NCBI RefSeq assembly: GCF_947496725.1
Contig: NZ_CANMDS010000003.1
Location: 124,001 to 188,000 of the forward strand
DNA from: an uncultured Dokdonia sp.
GTDB taxonomy: Bacteria; Bacteroidota; Bacteroidia; Flavobacteriales; Flavobacteriaceae
Direction: 5' to 3'
Length of the DNA: 64,000 nt
Made by a program: the position numbers and the translations under genes. Below are positions 32,600 through 39,999 of the stretch, piece by piece (position 1 is the first letter of the stretch; each line of letters begins with the position of its first letter). A model generated the notes under the pieces. It was given only the letters and a program-made list of their open reading frames with translations. It was not told the origin of the DNA and did not search any database.

Positions 32600-33358
32600 A
32601 TGAATGTACTCATCATAGAAGACGAAAAACCATCTGCTAGAAGACTTAATAGAATGCTAGCTGAACTAGGAGTAACTGTAAACGAAATGCTACACTCTGT
32701 AGCAGAAGCAGTGGCTTGGTTTAAGTCTAATGCGCATCCTGATTTGATTTTTTTAGATATCCAATTATCTGATGGCTTGTCTTTTGAAATTTTTGATGAG
32801 ATAGAGGTTAAGAGTGCTATAATTTTTACTACAGCTTTTGATGAGTATGCTTTACAGGCTTTTAAACTTAACAGTGTAGATTATTTACTTAAACCCATAG
32901 ATGACGAAGATCTTGAGAAGGCGGTAAACAAGTTTAAGGAGCGCACACCTAAGCCGCAAAATGTAGCTCTTAACTTTGAAGATATACGTAAGCTTCTAGG
33001 CGCTACGCCGGTAGAGCGGGAGTATAAAAAGCGTTTTACTACTAAGGTAGGGCAGCATATAAAAATGATTCCTATAGACGAGATTGAGTGTTTTTATAGC
33101 GAAAACAAAGGGACCTATGCCGGTACTATAGAGGGGCGCAATTACTTGCTAGATACTACGCTGGAGCTTCTGGAAAATGATCTGGAGCCTGAGACATTCT
33201 TTCGCGTAAGCAGAAAGTATTATGTAAATATTAATGCCATTGCAGATATTATAGCATACACAAATTCTAGACTTAAGATAAAGCTTAACAACTGGGATGA
33301 GCAAGAAATAATTGTGAGCCGTGAGCGCGTAAAAGATTTTAAAACCTGGATTGCTTAA
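32600..33358 (+). CDS. LytTR-type response regulator
   Basis: A 252-residue two-component regulator. The receiver domain covers 1-120, with acidic pocket IIEDEKP, phospho-acceptor Asp in DLIFLDIQLSDG (about residue 54), Thr in TTAFDEYALQAF and Lys in YLLKPID. A LytTR DNA-binding domain follows at about 145-250 (FTTKVGQHIKMIPIDEIECF, then FFRVSRKYYVNINAI). In Bacteroidota such regulators pair with LytS-type membrane kinases, often next to 2TM proteins. No kinase gene lies in this cluster. Its stop overlaps that of the LETM1-like gene by four bases. Confidence 0.94.
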   Translation: MNVLIIEDEKPSARRLNRMLAELGVTVNEMLHSVAEAVAWFKSNAHPDLIFLDIQLSDGLSFEIFDEIEVKSAIIFTTAFDEYALQAFKLNSVDYLLKPIDDEDLEKAVNKFKERTPKPQNVALNFEDIRKLLGATPVEREYKKRFTTKVGQHIKMIPIDEIECFYSENKGTYAGTIEGRNYLLDTTLELLENDLEPETFFRVSRKYYVNINAIADIIAYTNSRLKIKLNNWDEQEIIVSRERVKDFKTWIA

Positions 33359-34548
33359 TCTTCAAGATTTTCATTAAAAGCACTTGGAAGCATTTTTGGG
33401 ATAAGTCGCACGAGTATAGGTAGTAACAAACCACCTCCAGGTAGTAAAAATACTGCGAGTGACGGTATACTTTTACAAATATCTAACAGCTGATTTTTCA
33501 CCAGTTTACGTTCGTCTTTAGATAAATCCCGCGTGGTAGATTGCCCCAGTAATATGACCAGATCGCGGCTCTCACGTATCTCTCTTACTAGTCTTTTACT
33601 ATTGCGAGAGATGAGATTACTTACCGTGCTAGTGGTCTGGTTATAAAAATGCTTTACAGGATTACTGTAGTTGAGATAGGCTACTTCATCACTATGCTCG
33701 GTAAGGAAGGTTTTTACAGCAAGTACACCCTCTAGATAGCCTTTTTCATCTAGGCCCATTACAGTGCAAAATTCCATAATAAAAAGACGCTCGTGCTCAT
33801 CTATTTTTTGATCATCCCAGAGGGATAAACTACATAAGTCAAGTAGGTATTGTTGCTCTAGCGGTTCTGTGACTATACTTAAGTCTATCTCTGTAACCCG
33901 TGTATGTGTGTGCTTAATTAATGAGTTATAACGCAGCGAACTTTCAAAAAGCTTTATGAGTAGCTTGTTGTACTCATCTTTACTTTCTTTTTGTTGCAGG
34001 GCTAACCAGATGGTCTCAGTAAGTACGGCTTCTAGCTTTTTTGCATACTCATAAGGATCTTCTTGTGTAATAAGGTAGTGGTCAAAACTTAAGATGTCTA
34101 TATAAACCAGTGCATTAGTTATAATGTGACTAAAGTTTTTTTGTAAAACAGACTCGTTAGTCTGTACACGCTGGTGTATGATTTTTTCTACCTTATACTC
34201 AAGTGACCCTTTACCTATAGGGATATTTATGATGTACTGTTCCTTCTTATCAAGTAATTTGTAAAAAGCGATGATGGCCTCAAGGCAATCTTCTTTTCTT
34301 GCATTTGTAATAGTATCGTAATAGGTGAATGCAAGTGCGTCAAAAAGGTTCACCTTTGTCTTTTCTTGAGTAGTCCAGGTAAGACCTTTAGGTTGTTTTT
34401 CTGTTATGGTATCTAGAGAGTGCCCATAAATAAATCCCACCGCTCGCAATGCCTCATAGAAGTCTTCTTCATCCATCGTATTCTTGTCTATAAAATCAAG
34501 AAATGATGAGAAGTGCTTTTTTACCCAGCCAGTTGCAGAGGGATTCAT
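33355..34548 (-). CDS. LETM1-like protein
   Basis: A 397-residue protein without a signal peptide. Most of it is helical and charged. Near the C-terminus a LETM1-like block stands out: DERKLVKNQLLDICKSIPSL followed by the hydrophobic glycine-rich AVFLLPGGGLLLPILVRLIP and KMLPSAF. This matches the Flavobacteriaceae proteins named LETM1-related biofilm-associated proteins. LETM1 in mitochondria takes part in ion exchange; whether this protein does is unknown. It stands alone, convergent with the LytTR gene, upstream of nothing obvious. Confidence 0.68.
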   Translation of the reverse strand: MNPSATGWVKKHFSSFLDFIDKNTMDEEDFYEALRAVGFIYGHSLDTITEKQPKGLTWTTQEKTKVNLFDALAFTYYDTITNARKEDCLEAIIAFYKLLDKKEQYIINIPIGKGSLEYKVEKIIHQRVQTNESVLQKNFSHIITNALVYIDILSFDHYLITQEDPYEYAKKLEAVLTETIWLALQQKESKDEYNKLLIKLFESSLRYNSLIKHTHTRVTEIDLSIVTEPLEQQYLLDLCSLSLWDDQKIDEHERLFIMEFCTVMGLDEKGYLEGVLAVKTFLTEHSDEVAYLNYSNPVKHFYNQTTSTVSNLISRNSKRLVREIRESRDLVILLGQSTTRDLSKDERKLVKNQLLDICKSIPSLAVFLLPGGGLLLPILVRLIPKMLPSAFNENLED

Positions 34549-34579
34549 TTTATTTACTTTTTAAATAGATTGCTACCTG

Positions 34580-35821
34580 TTATGCTTTCTTTTGAGCAGT
34601 AAGCTCTGCAATTTTTACAATGACCTCAACGGCCTTCATCATACTCTCTACAGGAACATATTCATATCTACCGTGAAAGTTATGACCGCCAGCAAAAATA
34701 TTAGGACAAGGTAATCCCATAAAAGATAGTTGCGATCCATCTGTACCACCACGTATAGGTTTTATGAGTGGCTCTATATCAAGTGCCTTCATAGCTTCTT
34801 CTGCAATGTCTACAATGTGCATTACAGGTTCTACCTTTTCACGCATATTAAAATATTGATCTTTTACCTCAACGGTAACGAGCTCTTTTTCTAGCTGTGC
34901 ATTAAGCTCACCTGCTAGTTGTACCATCATAGCTTTGCGAGCTTCAAAATGTCCTTTATCGTGATCTCTTATGATGTACTCAAGTTTTGTGCTATCTACA
35001 CTCCCTTCTATATTATGAAGGTGAAAGAATCCTTCTCTATCTGAGGTATGCTCTGGAGTTTCTAGTCTAGGTAAGCTATTTATATAATCTGTAGCGATAT
35101 ACATACTGTTTACCATCTTACCTTTTGCATAACCGGGATGAACTATTTTACCCTCTATGGTAACCACAGCACCTGCGGCATTAAAATTTTCATACTCAAG
35201 TTCACCTATCTGGCTACCGTCCATCGTATATGCCCAGGCAGCTCCAAATTTATCTACATCAAATTTATGCGCTCCGCGGCCTATTTCTTCATCTGGCGTA
35301 AAGCCTACACGTATCTTACCGTGTTTTACTTGAGGATTTGCCAGCAAGTATTGCATTGCTTCCATAATCTCAGTAATCCCAGCTTTATCATCTGCTCCTA
35401 GAAGGGTAGTACCATCTGTAGTTACAATAGTTTGACCTTTGTATTGTTTAAGATCTTCAAAATAATCTGGAGATAATACAATATTCTGCTCCTTGTTAAG
35501 CATAAGATCGCCTCCATCATAGTTTTCCCATATTTGCGGTTTTACATCTTTACCCGTAAAATCTGGAGTGGTGTCAAAGTGTGCGACAAACCCTATAACT
35601 GGCACCTCATAATCTACATTGCTAGGTAATGTAGCCATTACATATGCATTCTCATCTATAGTAACCTCTGTCATCCCCATTGCTTCTAGTTCATCACGCA
35701 GTTGTCTTGCGAGGTCCCACTGGCACTCAGTACTAGGGGTTGTGTCACTTGCGGGATCACTTTCGGTATAGGTGGTTACGTAGCTTATAAATCTTTTGAG
35801 TAGTGCGTCTTTATCTATCAT
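34580..35821 (-). CDS. pepT: Peptidase T
   Basis: A 413-residue M20 family di-zinc aminotripeptidase of the cytoplasm. Zinc ligands are visible in [12 protein letters not shown] (His), [12 protein letters not shown] (bridging Asp), [14 protein letters not shown] (Glu catalytic and ligand), YTMDGS (Asp) and [14 protein letters not shown] (His). A dimerisation (lid) domain lies between about 210 and 325. Full length. An iterated palindrome lies 19 bp upstream of its start in the divergent gap with pyrD. Confidence 0.95.
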   Translation of the reverse strand: MIDKDALLKRFISYVTTYTESDPASDTTPSTECQWDLARQLRDELEAMGMTEVTIDENAYVMATLPSNVDYEVPVIGFVAHFDTTPDFTGKDVKPQIWENYDGGDLMLNKEQNIVLSPDYFEDLKQYKGQTIVTTDGTTLLGADDKAGITEIMEAMQYLLANPQVKHGKIRVGFTPDEEIGRGAHKFDVDKFGAAWAYTMDGSQIGELEYENFNAAGAVVTIEGKIVHPGYAKGKMVNSMYIATDYINSLPRLETPEHTSDREGFFHLHNIEGSVDSTKLEYIIRDHDKGHFEARKAMMVQLAGELNAQLEKELVTVEVKDQYFNMREKVEPVMHIVDIAEEAMKALDIEPLIKPIRGGTDGSQLSFMGLPCPNIFAGGHNFHGRYEYVPVESMMKAVEVIVKIAELTAQKKA

Positions 35822-35839
35822 TGTGGGTGGTTATGAGTG

Positions 35840-35855
35840 CGCTTTCGCGAAAGCG
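35840..35855. repeat. Iterated palindrome, intergenic copy
   Basis: An exact 16-mer in the pepT/pyrD divergent gap. Confidence 0.9.
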
Positions 35856-35880
35856 TAAAAATCATCATTCAGTTCTACTT

Positions 35881-35909
35881 CAAAAATACCTCTTTTTGGA
35901 GTATTTTTG
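35881..35909 (+). promoter_or_regulatory. pyrD -7 element inside an inverted repeat
   Basis: TATTTTTG at 35902-35909 matches TAnnTTTG exactly, 19 bp before the pyrD start. The same bases form the right arm of a nine-base inverted repeat (CAAAAATAC at 35881-35889 and GTATTTTTG at 35901-35909), a layout that suits an operator. Confidence 0.45.
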
Positions 35910-35928
35910 CACCACAGAAATCACCGAA

Positions 35929-36963
35929 ATGTACAAACTCCTTATACGCCCGATTCTATTTTCTTTTGATCCAGAAAAAGTGCACTATTTTACCTTTAGA
36001 TGGATAAAACGACTGCATAAACTCGGACTTTCTGGAATACTCAATAATATGGGTAAAGTAGAAGATAAGCGCCTAGAGAGAAAAGTATTAGGTCTTACCT
36101 TTAAAAACCCCGTAGGTCTTGCCGCAGGGTTTGATAAAGATGCAAAACTTTTTAATGAGCTAGGGGATCTTGGTTTTGGTTTTATAGAGATAGGTACGGT
36201 CACGCCTAGAGCTCAAGAAGGAAACCCAAAGCAACGCCTCTTTAGACTAAAAGAAGATCAAGGTCTCATAAACAGAATGGGATTTAACAATGGCGGTGTA
36301 AAAGAAGCAGCAAAGCGACTTAAGACTAGAAAAAATAATTCTATTATAATAGGAGGGAACATAGGTAAAAATACCGACACAGACCCAAAAGATTATACAG
36401 AGGACTATCTTACGTGTTTTCACGAGTTACATCCCGTGGTAGATTACTTTGTACTCAATGTAAGTTGTCCTAATGTATCTAGTCACGCAAAGCTTAATGA
36501 TAAGGATTACCTAGAAGAGCTTATACAAGCAGTACAAAAAGCAAATGCGTCTTATGAGATACAGCGCCCTATTGTTCTTAAAATCGCACCAGATCTAAAT
36601 GACCAGCAACTAGATGAGATTGTGGGACTTGTAAAAGACACAGGCCTAGATGGTGTAATAGCGAGTAATACATCTGTAAATCGTGAGGGACTTAAAGTTA
36701 CAGATGCTAGACTAGAAGAGATAGGTAACGGTGGTTTAAGTGGTAAACCTGTAACAGATCGCTCTACAAGAGTTATAAAATATCTAGCAGATAAGAGTAA
36801 TAGATCATTTCCTATTATAGGGGTAGGTGGTATACACAGTGCGCAAGATGCGCTAGATAAAATAGAAGCTGGTGCCTCGCTGGTACAATTATATACTGGC
36901 TTTGTGTATGAAGGGCCAAGTCTCATAAAAGACATAAATAAAGCAATACTAGCGAAAGGATAA
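35929..36963 (+). CDS. pyrD: Dihydroorotate dehydrogenase, class 2 (quinone)
   Basis: Start chosen at [20 protein letters not shown] (344 aa), the normal class 2 N-terminus; the longer ORF runs back into the palindrome and pepT. The short N-terminal helical part docks to the membrane and takes quinone. The barrel shows [33 protein letters not shown], the class 2 catalytic-Ser region in [17 protein letters not shown], the catalytic Lys in [11 protein letters not shown], and FMN-phosphate-binding [12 protein letters not shown]. It oxidises dihydroorotate to orotate in pyrimidine synthesis. The pyrR-pyrB genes lie about 5 kb away. Confidence 0.95.
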   Translation: MYKLLIRPILFSFDPEKVHYFTFRWIKRLHKLGLSGILNNMGKVEDKRLERKVLGLTFKNPVGLAAGFDKDAKLFNELGDLGFGFIEIGTVTPRAQEGNPKQRLFRLKEDQGLINRMGFNNGGVKEAAKRLKTRKNNSIIIGGNIGKNTDTDPKDYTEDYLTCFHELHPVVDYFVLNVSCPNVSSHAKLNDKDYLEELIQAVQKANASYEIQRPIVLKIAPDLNDQQLDEIVGLVKDTGLDGVIASNTSVNREGLKVTDARLEEIGNGGLSGKPVTDRSTRVIKYLADKSNRSFPIIGVGGIHSAQDALDKIEAGASLVQLYTGFVYEGPSLIKDINKAILAKG

Positions 36964-36999
36964 GAAACAACTCTCGTCTACAAGTTTTTATTTATAACT

Positions 37000-37161
37000 A
37001 TGAGAAATTCTCACAAACTTATTTTTGCCTCCATTGCCGTTATGCTTTTTGTAATGAAGCCAGATGTGGCTGCATTTATTCCACAATGGCTCAAACTTGC
37101 AGTTGCGGGCTTGTTACTAGTTTTAGGTTTTTACACAATGTGGAAAGAACGACAGTGGTAA
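37000..37161 (+). CDS. Small membrane protein (53 aa), not recognised
   Basis: An ORF of 53 codons, MRNSHKLIFASIAVMLFVMK and ending VLGFYTMWKERQW. It has two hydrophobic segments (about 7-25 and 31-46) with a basic C-terminus, so an inner-membrane hairpin is likely. It lies 36 bp after pyrD and 48 bp before the LysE-type gene on the same strand, as expected for a co-transcribed small gene. No family is recognised. Confidence 0.5.
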   Translation: MRNSHKLIFASIAVMLFVMKPDVAAFIPQWLKLAVAGLLLVLGFYTMWKERQW

Positions 37162-37209
37162 TCGTGTTTGCTTTTTCCTTATTTTAGGGCTTCATAAACC
37201 TACCTATCT

Positions 37210-37827
37210 GTGATAGCATCTTTACTAGCCTTTCTTGCAGCAACTGCCTTACTAGCATTTTCGCCTGGACCAGATAATATATATGTACTTACTCAGAGTA
37301 TTGCAAATGGGAGTAAATCTGGACTAGCAACTACAGCTGGGCTTATTACGGGTTGCATTGTGCATACAACGCTAGTTGCCTTTGGACTCTCTGCAATTAT
37401 AGCAGCTTCTCCTTATCTGTTTCTCGCAATAAAAATTGTAGGGGCAGTTTACTTACTCTACCTGGCTTACAAAGTGTTTAAAAGTGATAGTACTATAAAC
37501 CTAGCAGAAGCAGCGCCAAAGAAAACATATCTCGCACTCTTTAAACAGGGCGTACTTATGAATATCCTTAACCCCAAGGTCACCATATTTTTTCTAGCGT
37601 TTTTCCCAGGTTTTCTCTGGGATCCTGAGGGTAATACGGTGTTTCAATTTTATGTGTTAGGTATTGTATTTATGGTAGAGTCGTTTTTGATTTTTGGATC
37701 TATAGCTATTGTTGCTGGTAAAATATCACATATACTACGCACCAGTGAGAAAGCTGGGGTTGTCTTAAAATGGCTACAAATTATTGTATTTATTGGTATT
37801 GCGATATTTGTACTATCAGACTACTAG
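37210..37827 (+). CDS. LysE/RhtB family amino-acid exporter
   Basis: A 205-residue inner-membrane exporter with six predicted helices. It starts at GTG, because the conserved opening (LLAFLAATALLAFSPGPDNI) would be lost with any later ATG. The family signature is SPGPDN at about residues 18-23, with GSKSGLATTAGLITGCIVHT after it and GVLMNILNPKVTIFFLAFFP in helix 4. Substrates in this family are amino acids such as lysine, homoserine or threonine. Its stop overlaps that of the convergent glucosidase gene by four bases (CTAG). Confidence 0.9.
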   Translation: MIASLLAFLAATALLAFSPGPDNIYVLTQSIANGSKSGLATTAGLITGCIVHTTLVAFGLSAIIAASPYLFLAIKIVGAVYLLYLAYKVFKSDSTINLAEAAPKKTYLALFKQGVLMNILNPKVTIFFLAFFPGFLWDPEGNTVFQFYVLGIVFMVESFLIFGSIAIVAGKISHILRTSEKAGVVLKWLQIIVFIGIAIFVLSDY

Positions 37828-39518
37828 TTTTCTAATTTATATACAATAGCTTGCCAAGGTCTTAATAAGAATTCTTTAAAAGTTTTATCATCAAGTATCT
37901 TGTCATTTGAGATGAGTTTTATCTTTCTATTGTAACTTAATGATAAGGGTAATGAGAATCGCTCCACCTCGTTAGAAAAATTGAGAAGGATAAGGAACCT
38001 CTGGTCCTCTTGGGTTCTTGTATAGCAGTATACACGCTCGTGCTCTGGCCGTATGCACTCATAATCTCCATATACTAGCGCTGGGTGCGTTTGTCTAAGT
38101 GCAGTAATATCTTTAAAATAAGAAAGAACAGAATGCTTGGTTTTAAGCTGTGCTTCTACATTTACTCCATTTTCATAATCTGGATTTACTTTTATCCAGG
38201 GAGTTGCGCTTGTAAATCCAGCATTTGTGCTTGTATCCCATTGCATAGGTGTGCGTGCATTTTCTCTAGCTGCGTGTTGCTCACTTTGCATAAAGGCTTC
38301 TAGATCGCCACCTCGATTTTGTACAGTTTTATACCTATTTATTGTATTTATATCTCTATAATCTTCTATATCTGTAAAGCATACATTAGTCATACCTATC
38401 TCATCACCTTGATAGAAGTAGGGGGTACCTCGCATAGTGAGTAAAAAGGTGTGGAGTAGGGTAGCGCTGTTTTTCCAGTGTTCTGGACTATCATTCCCCC
38501 AGCGGCTTACAGACCTTGGGAAGTCGTGGTTTGCGAGAAATAAGGAGCCCCATCCAGCTTTTTGAAAAGCAGCATCCCAGTCACTAAATACTTTTTTAAA
38601 TTCCACAAGACTATATCCTCCTTCCCTCATTTTAAAAACTTCTCCAGGAGCTCTATCTAGGCTCATCAAGTCAAAGTGAAAGAACATATCCATCTCCTTA
38701 CGATCCTCGTGTACAAAATCCAGCGCTTGGTCTATAGCTATGCCAGGACCTTCACCTACGGTAAATGCATCATACTTTGAGATTACCTCTGTATTAAGTT
38801 CATTAAGATACTCGTGTACCTTAGGCCCATTTGCATAATAGGCAATATACTCGTGCGGCTCTGTCGCATTAATCTCTGGATAGCTAGTGTCTTTACTTAT
38901 AAAGGGAATAACATCCATACGGAAACCATCTACTCCTTTTTTAAACCAGAAATGCATCATATCATATACCTCCTTGCGCACGGCTGGGTTTTCCCACTTA
39001 AGATCTGGTTGCTTTACGGCAAAGTAGTGTAGGTAGTAAGCATCTGTTTGCTCATCATATTTCCAGGCATTTTGTTCTACATCAAAGTAGCTCCATCTTT
39101 TAGGCGGCGTTCCTTTTTCGGCAGGCCACCAGTGAAAGTAATCTCGATAGGCATTATCTCTAGAAGATCTACTCTCTTTAAACCACTTGTGCTCATCACT
39201 GCAGTGATTAACTACAAGATCCATAATGAGACGTAACCCTCTTTCTTTCATACCAGAGAGTAGCTCATCAAAATCTTCCATAGTGCCAAACTCTGCCATT
39301 ATCTTGCGATAATCACGTATGTCGTACCCATTATCATCATTTGGCGAGTCATATATAGGGTTTAACCATATAATGGTAACACCAAGACTTGCTATATAAT
39401 CTAGTTTTTCTATAATACCACGTAAATCTCCTATACCATTTCCGGTAGTGTCATTAAAAGATCTAGGGTAAATCTGGTATACAATACCTTCTTTCCACCA
39501 GGTTTTAGTTTGCGACAT
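37824..39518 (-). CDS. GH13 alpha-glucosidase (oligo-1,6-glucosidase type)
   Basis: A 564-residue cytoplasmic glycoside hydrolase of family 13. The GH13 blocks are WWKEGIVYQIYPRSFNDTTG, DLVVNHCSDEH (conserved region I), GVDGFRMDVIPFISKD with the nucleophile Asp (region II), AFTVGEGPG with the acid/base Glu (region III) and FLANHDFPRSVSRWGND with the transition-state Asp (region IV; the usual His-Asp-Gln is His-Asp-Phe here). A C-terminal beta domain follows. It hydrolyses terminal alpha-glucosides, isomaltose or trehalose-type sugars; exact specificity is unclear. A single gene. Confidence 0.9.
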   Translation of the reverse strand: MSQTKTWWKEGIVYQIYPRSFNDTTGNGIGDLRGIIEKLDYIASLGVTIIWLNPIYDSPNDDNGYDIRDYRKIMAEFGTMEDFDELLSGMKERGLRLIMDLVVNHCSDEHKWFKESRSSRDNAYRDYFHWWPAEKGTPPKRWSYFDVEQNAWKYDEQTDAYYLHYFAVKQPDLKWENPAVRKEVYDMMHFWFKKGVDGFRMDVIPFISKDTSYPEINATEPHEYIAYYANGPKVHEYLNELNTEVISKYDAFTVGEGPGIAIDQALDFVHEDRKEMDMFFHFDLMSLDRAPGEVFKMREGGYSLVEFKKVFSDWDAAFQKAGWGSLFLANHDFPRSVSRWGNDSPEHWKNSATLLHTFLLTMRGTPYFYQGDEIGMTNVCFTDIEDYRDINTINRYKTVQNRGGDLEAFMQSEQHAARENARTPMQWDTSTNAGFTSATPWIKVNPDYENGVNVEAQLKTKHSVLSYFKDITALRQTHPALVYGDYECIRPEHERVYCYTRTQEDQRFLILLNFSNEVERFSLPLSLSYNRKIKLISNDKILDDKTFKEFLLRPWQAIVYKLEN

Positions 39519-39559
39519 AATGTGTAAAATAAGATGAGTTACGAAGTTAGGTATCTATA

Positions 39560-39575
39560 CGCTTTCGCGAAAGCG
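39560..39575. repeat. Iterated palindrome, intergenic copy
   Basis: An exact 16-mer flanked by TA...TA, 41 bp upstream of the glucosidase start. Confidence 0.9.
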
Positions 39576-39839
39576 TAAAAAGATCTTCTCTTCATCTAAG
39601 CTCGCGTTTTGATAATCAAGGCATTAAACAAAAACAGCAGATCTAGGCTTTATTAATTCATTTTTGTAAGAATAATCATCAAAATAAATTGCTAAATTTT
39701 TTAAAAAGTAGTTAATGTTAAATTCGTAAAACGTTGAAAACGTAGCTATTAATCGAGTGTTTAAAAAGAATTTTCTCACGTTATCGAAAAATTGTAAGAA
39801 TTTACTTTTTGTTTAGCATTCTGTTTTAGCTTTACAATG

Positions 39840-39853
39840 TTGATAAAGATCAA
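39840..39853. promoter_or_regulatory. FNR-type box TTGAT-N4-ATCAA
   Basis: TTGATAAAGATCAA matches the classical E. coli FNR consensus in all ten defined positions. It lies 147 bp before the curlin-repeat gene. The Crp/Fnr gene elsewhere in the window is a candidate binder, but this is inference; chance occurrence in 64 kb of AT-rich DNA cannot be excluded. Confidence 0.45.
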
Positions 39854-39999
39854 ACGCCTTCCCCCTTTAGTTTGTATCTCAACGTCCTCCCCCGTAGTAA
39901 ATTGATTAAGCGCACATTAGTGCACTCCATACTATTGTAAAATAGTAGAGATAGACTGTATTTATTAACCATTTATTTATTAATCTAATTTTTTATACT

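Larger units (their letters stand above)
39519..39999. other. 480-bp gene-free leader upstream of the curlin-repeat gene
   Basis: The longest noncoding stretch of the window. It holds an iterated palindrome near the glucosidase start, a long AT-rich part with no ORF, a possible -7 element (TAGCTTTA, 39827-39834), a perfect FNR-type box (39840-39853), a CT-rich tract (CCTTCCCCCTTTAG), and a hairpin ACTATT-GTAA-AATAGT (39931-39946) in the likely 5-prime untranslated region. Such length suggests complex control of the downstream gene. Confidence 0.6.
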
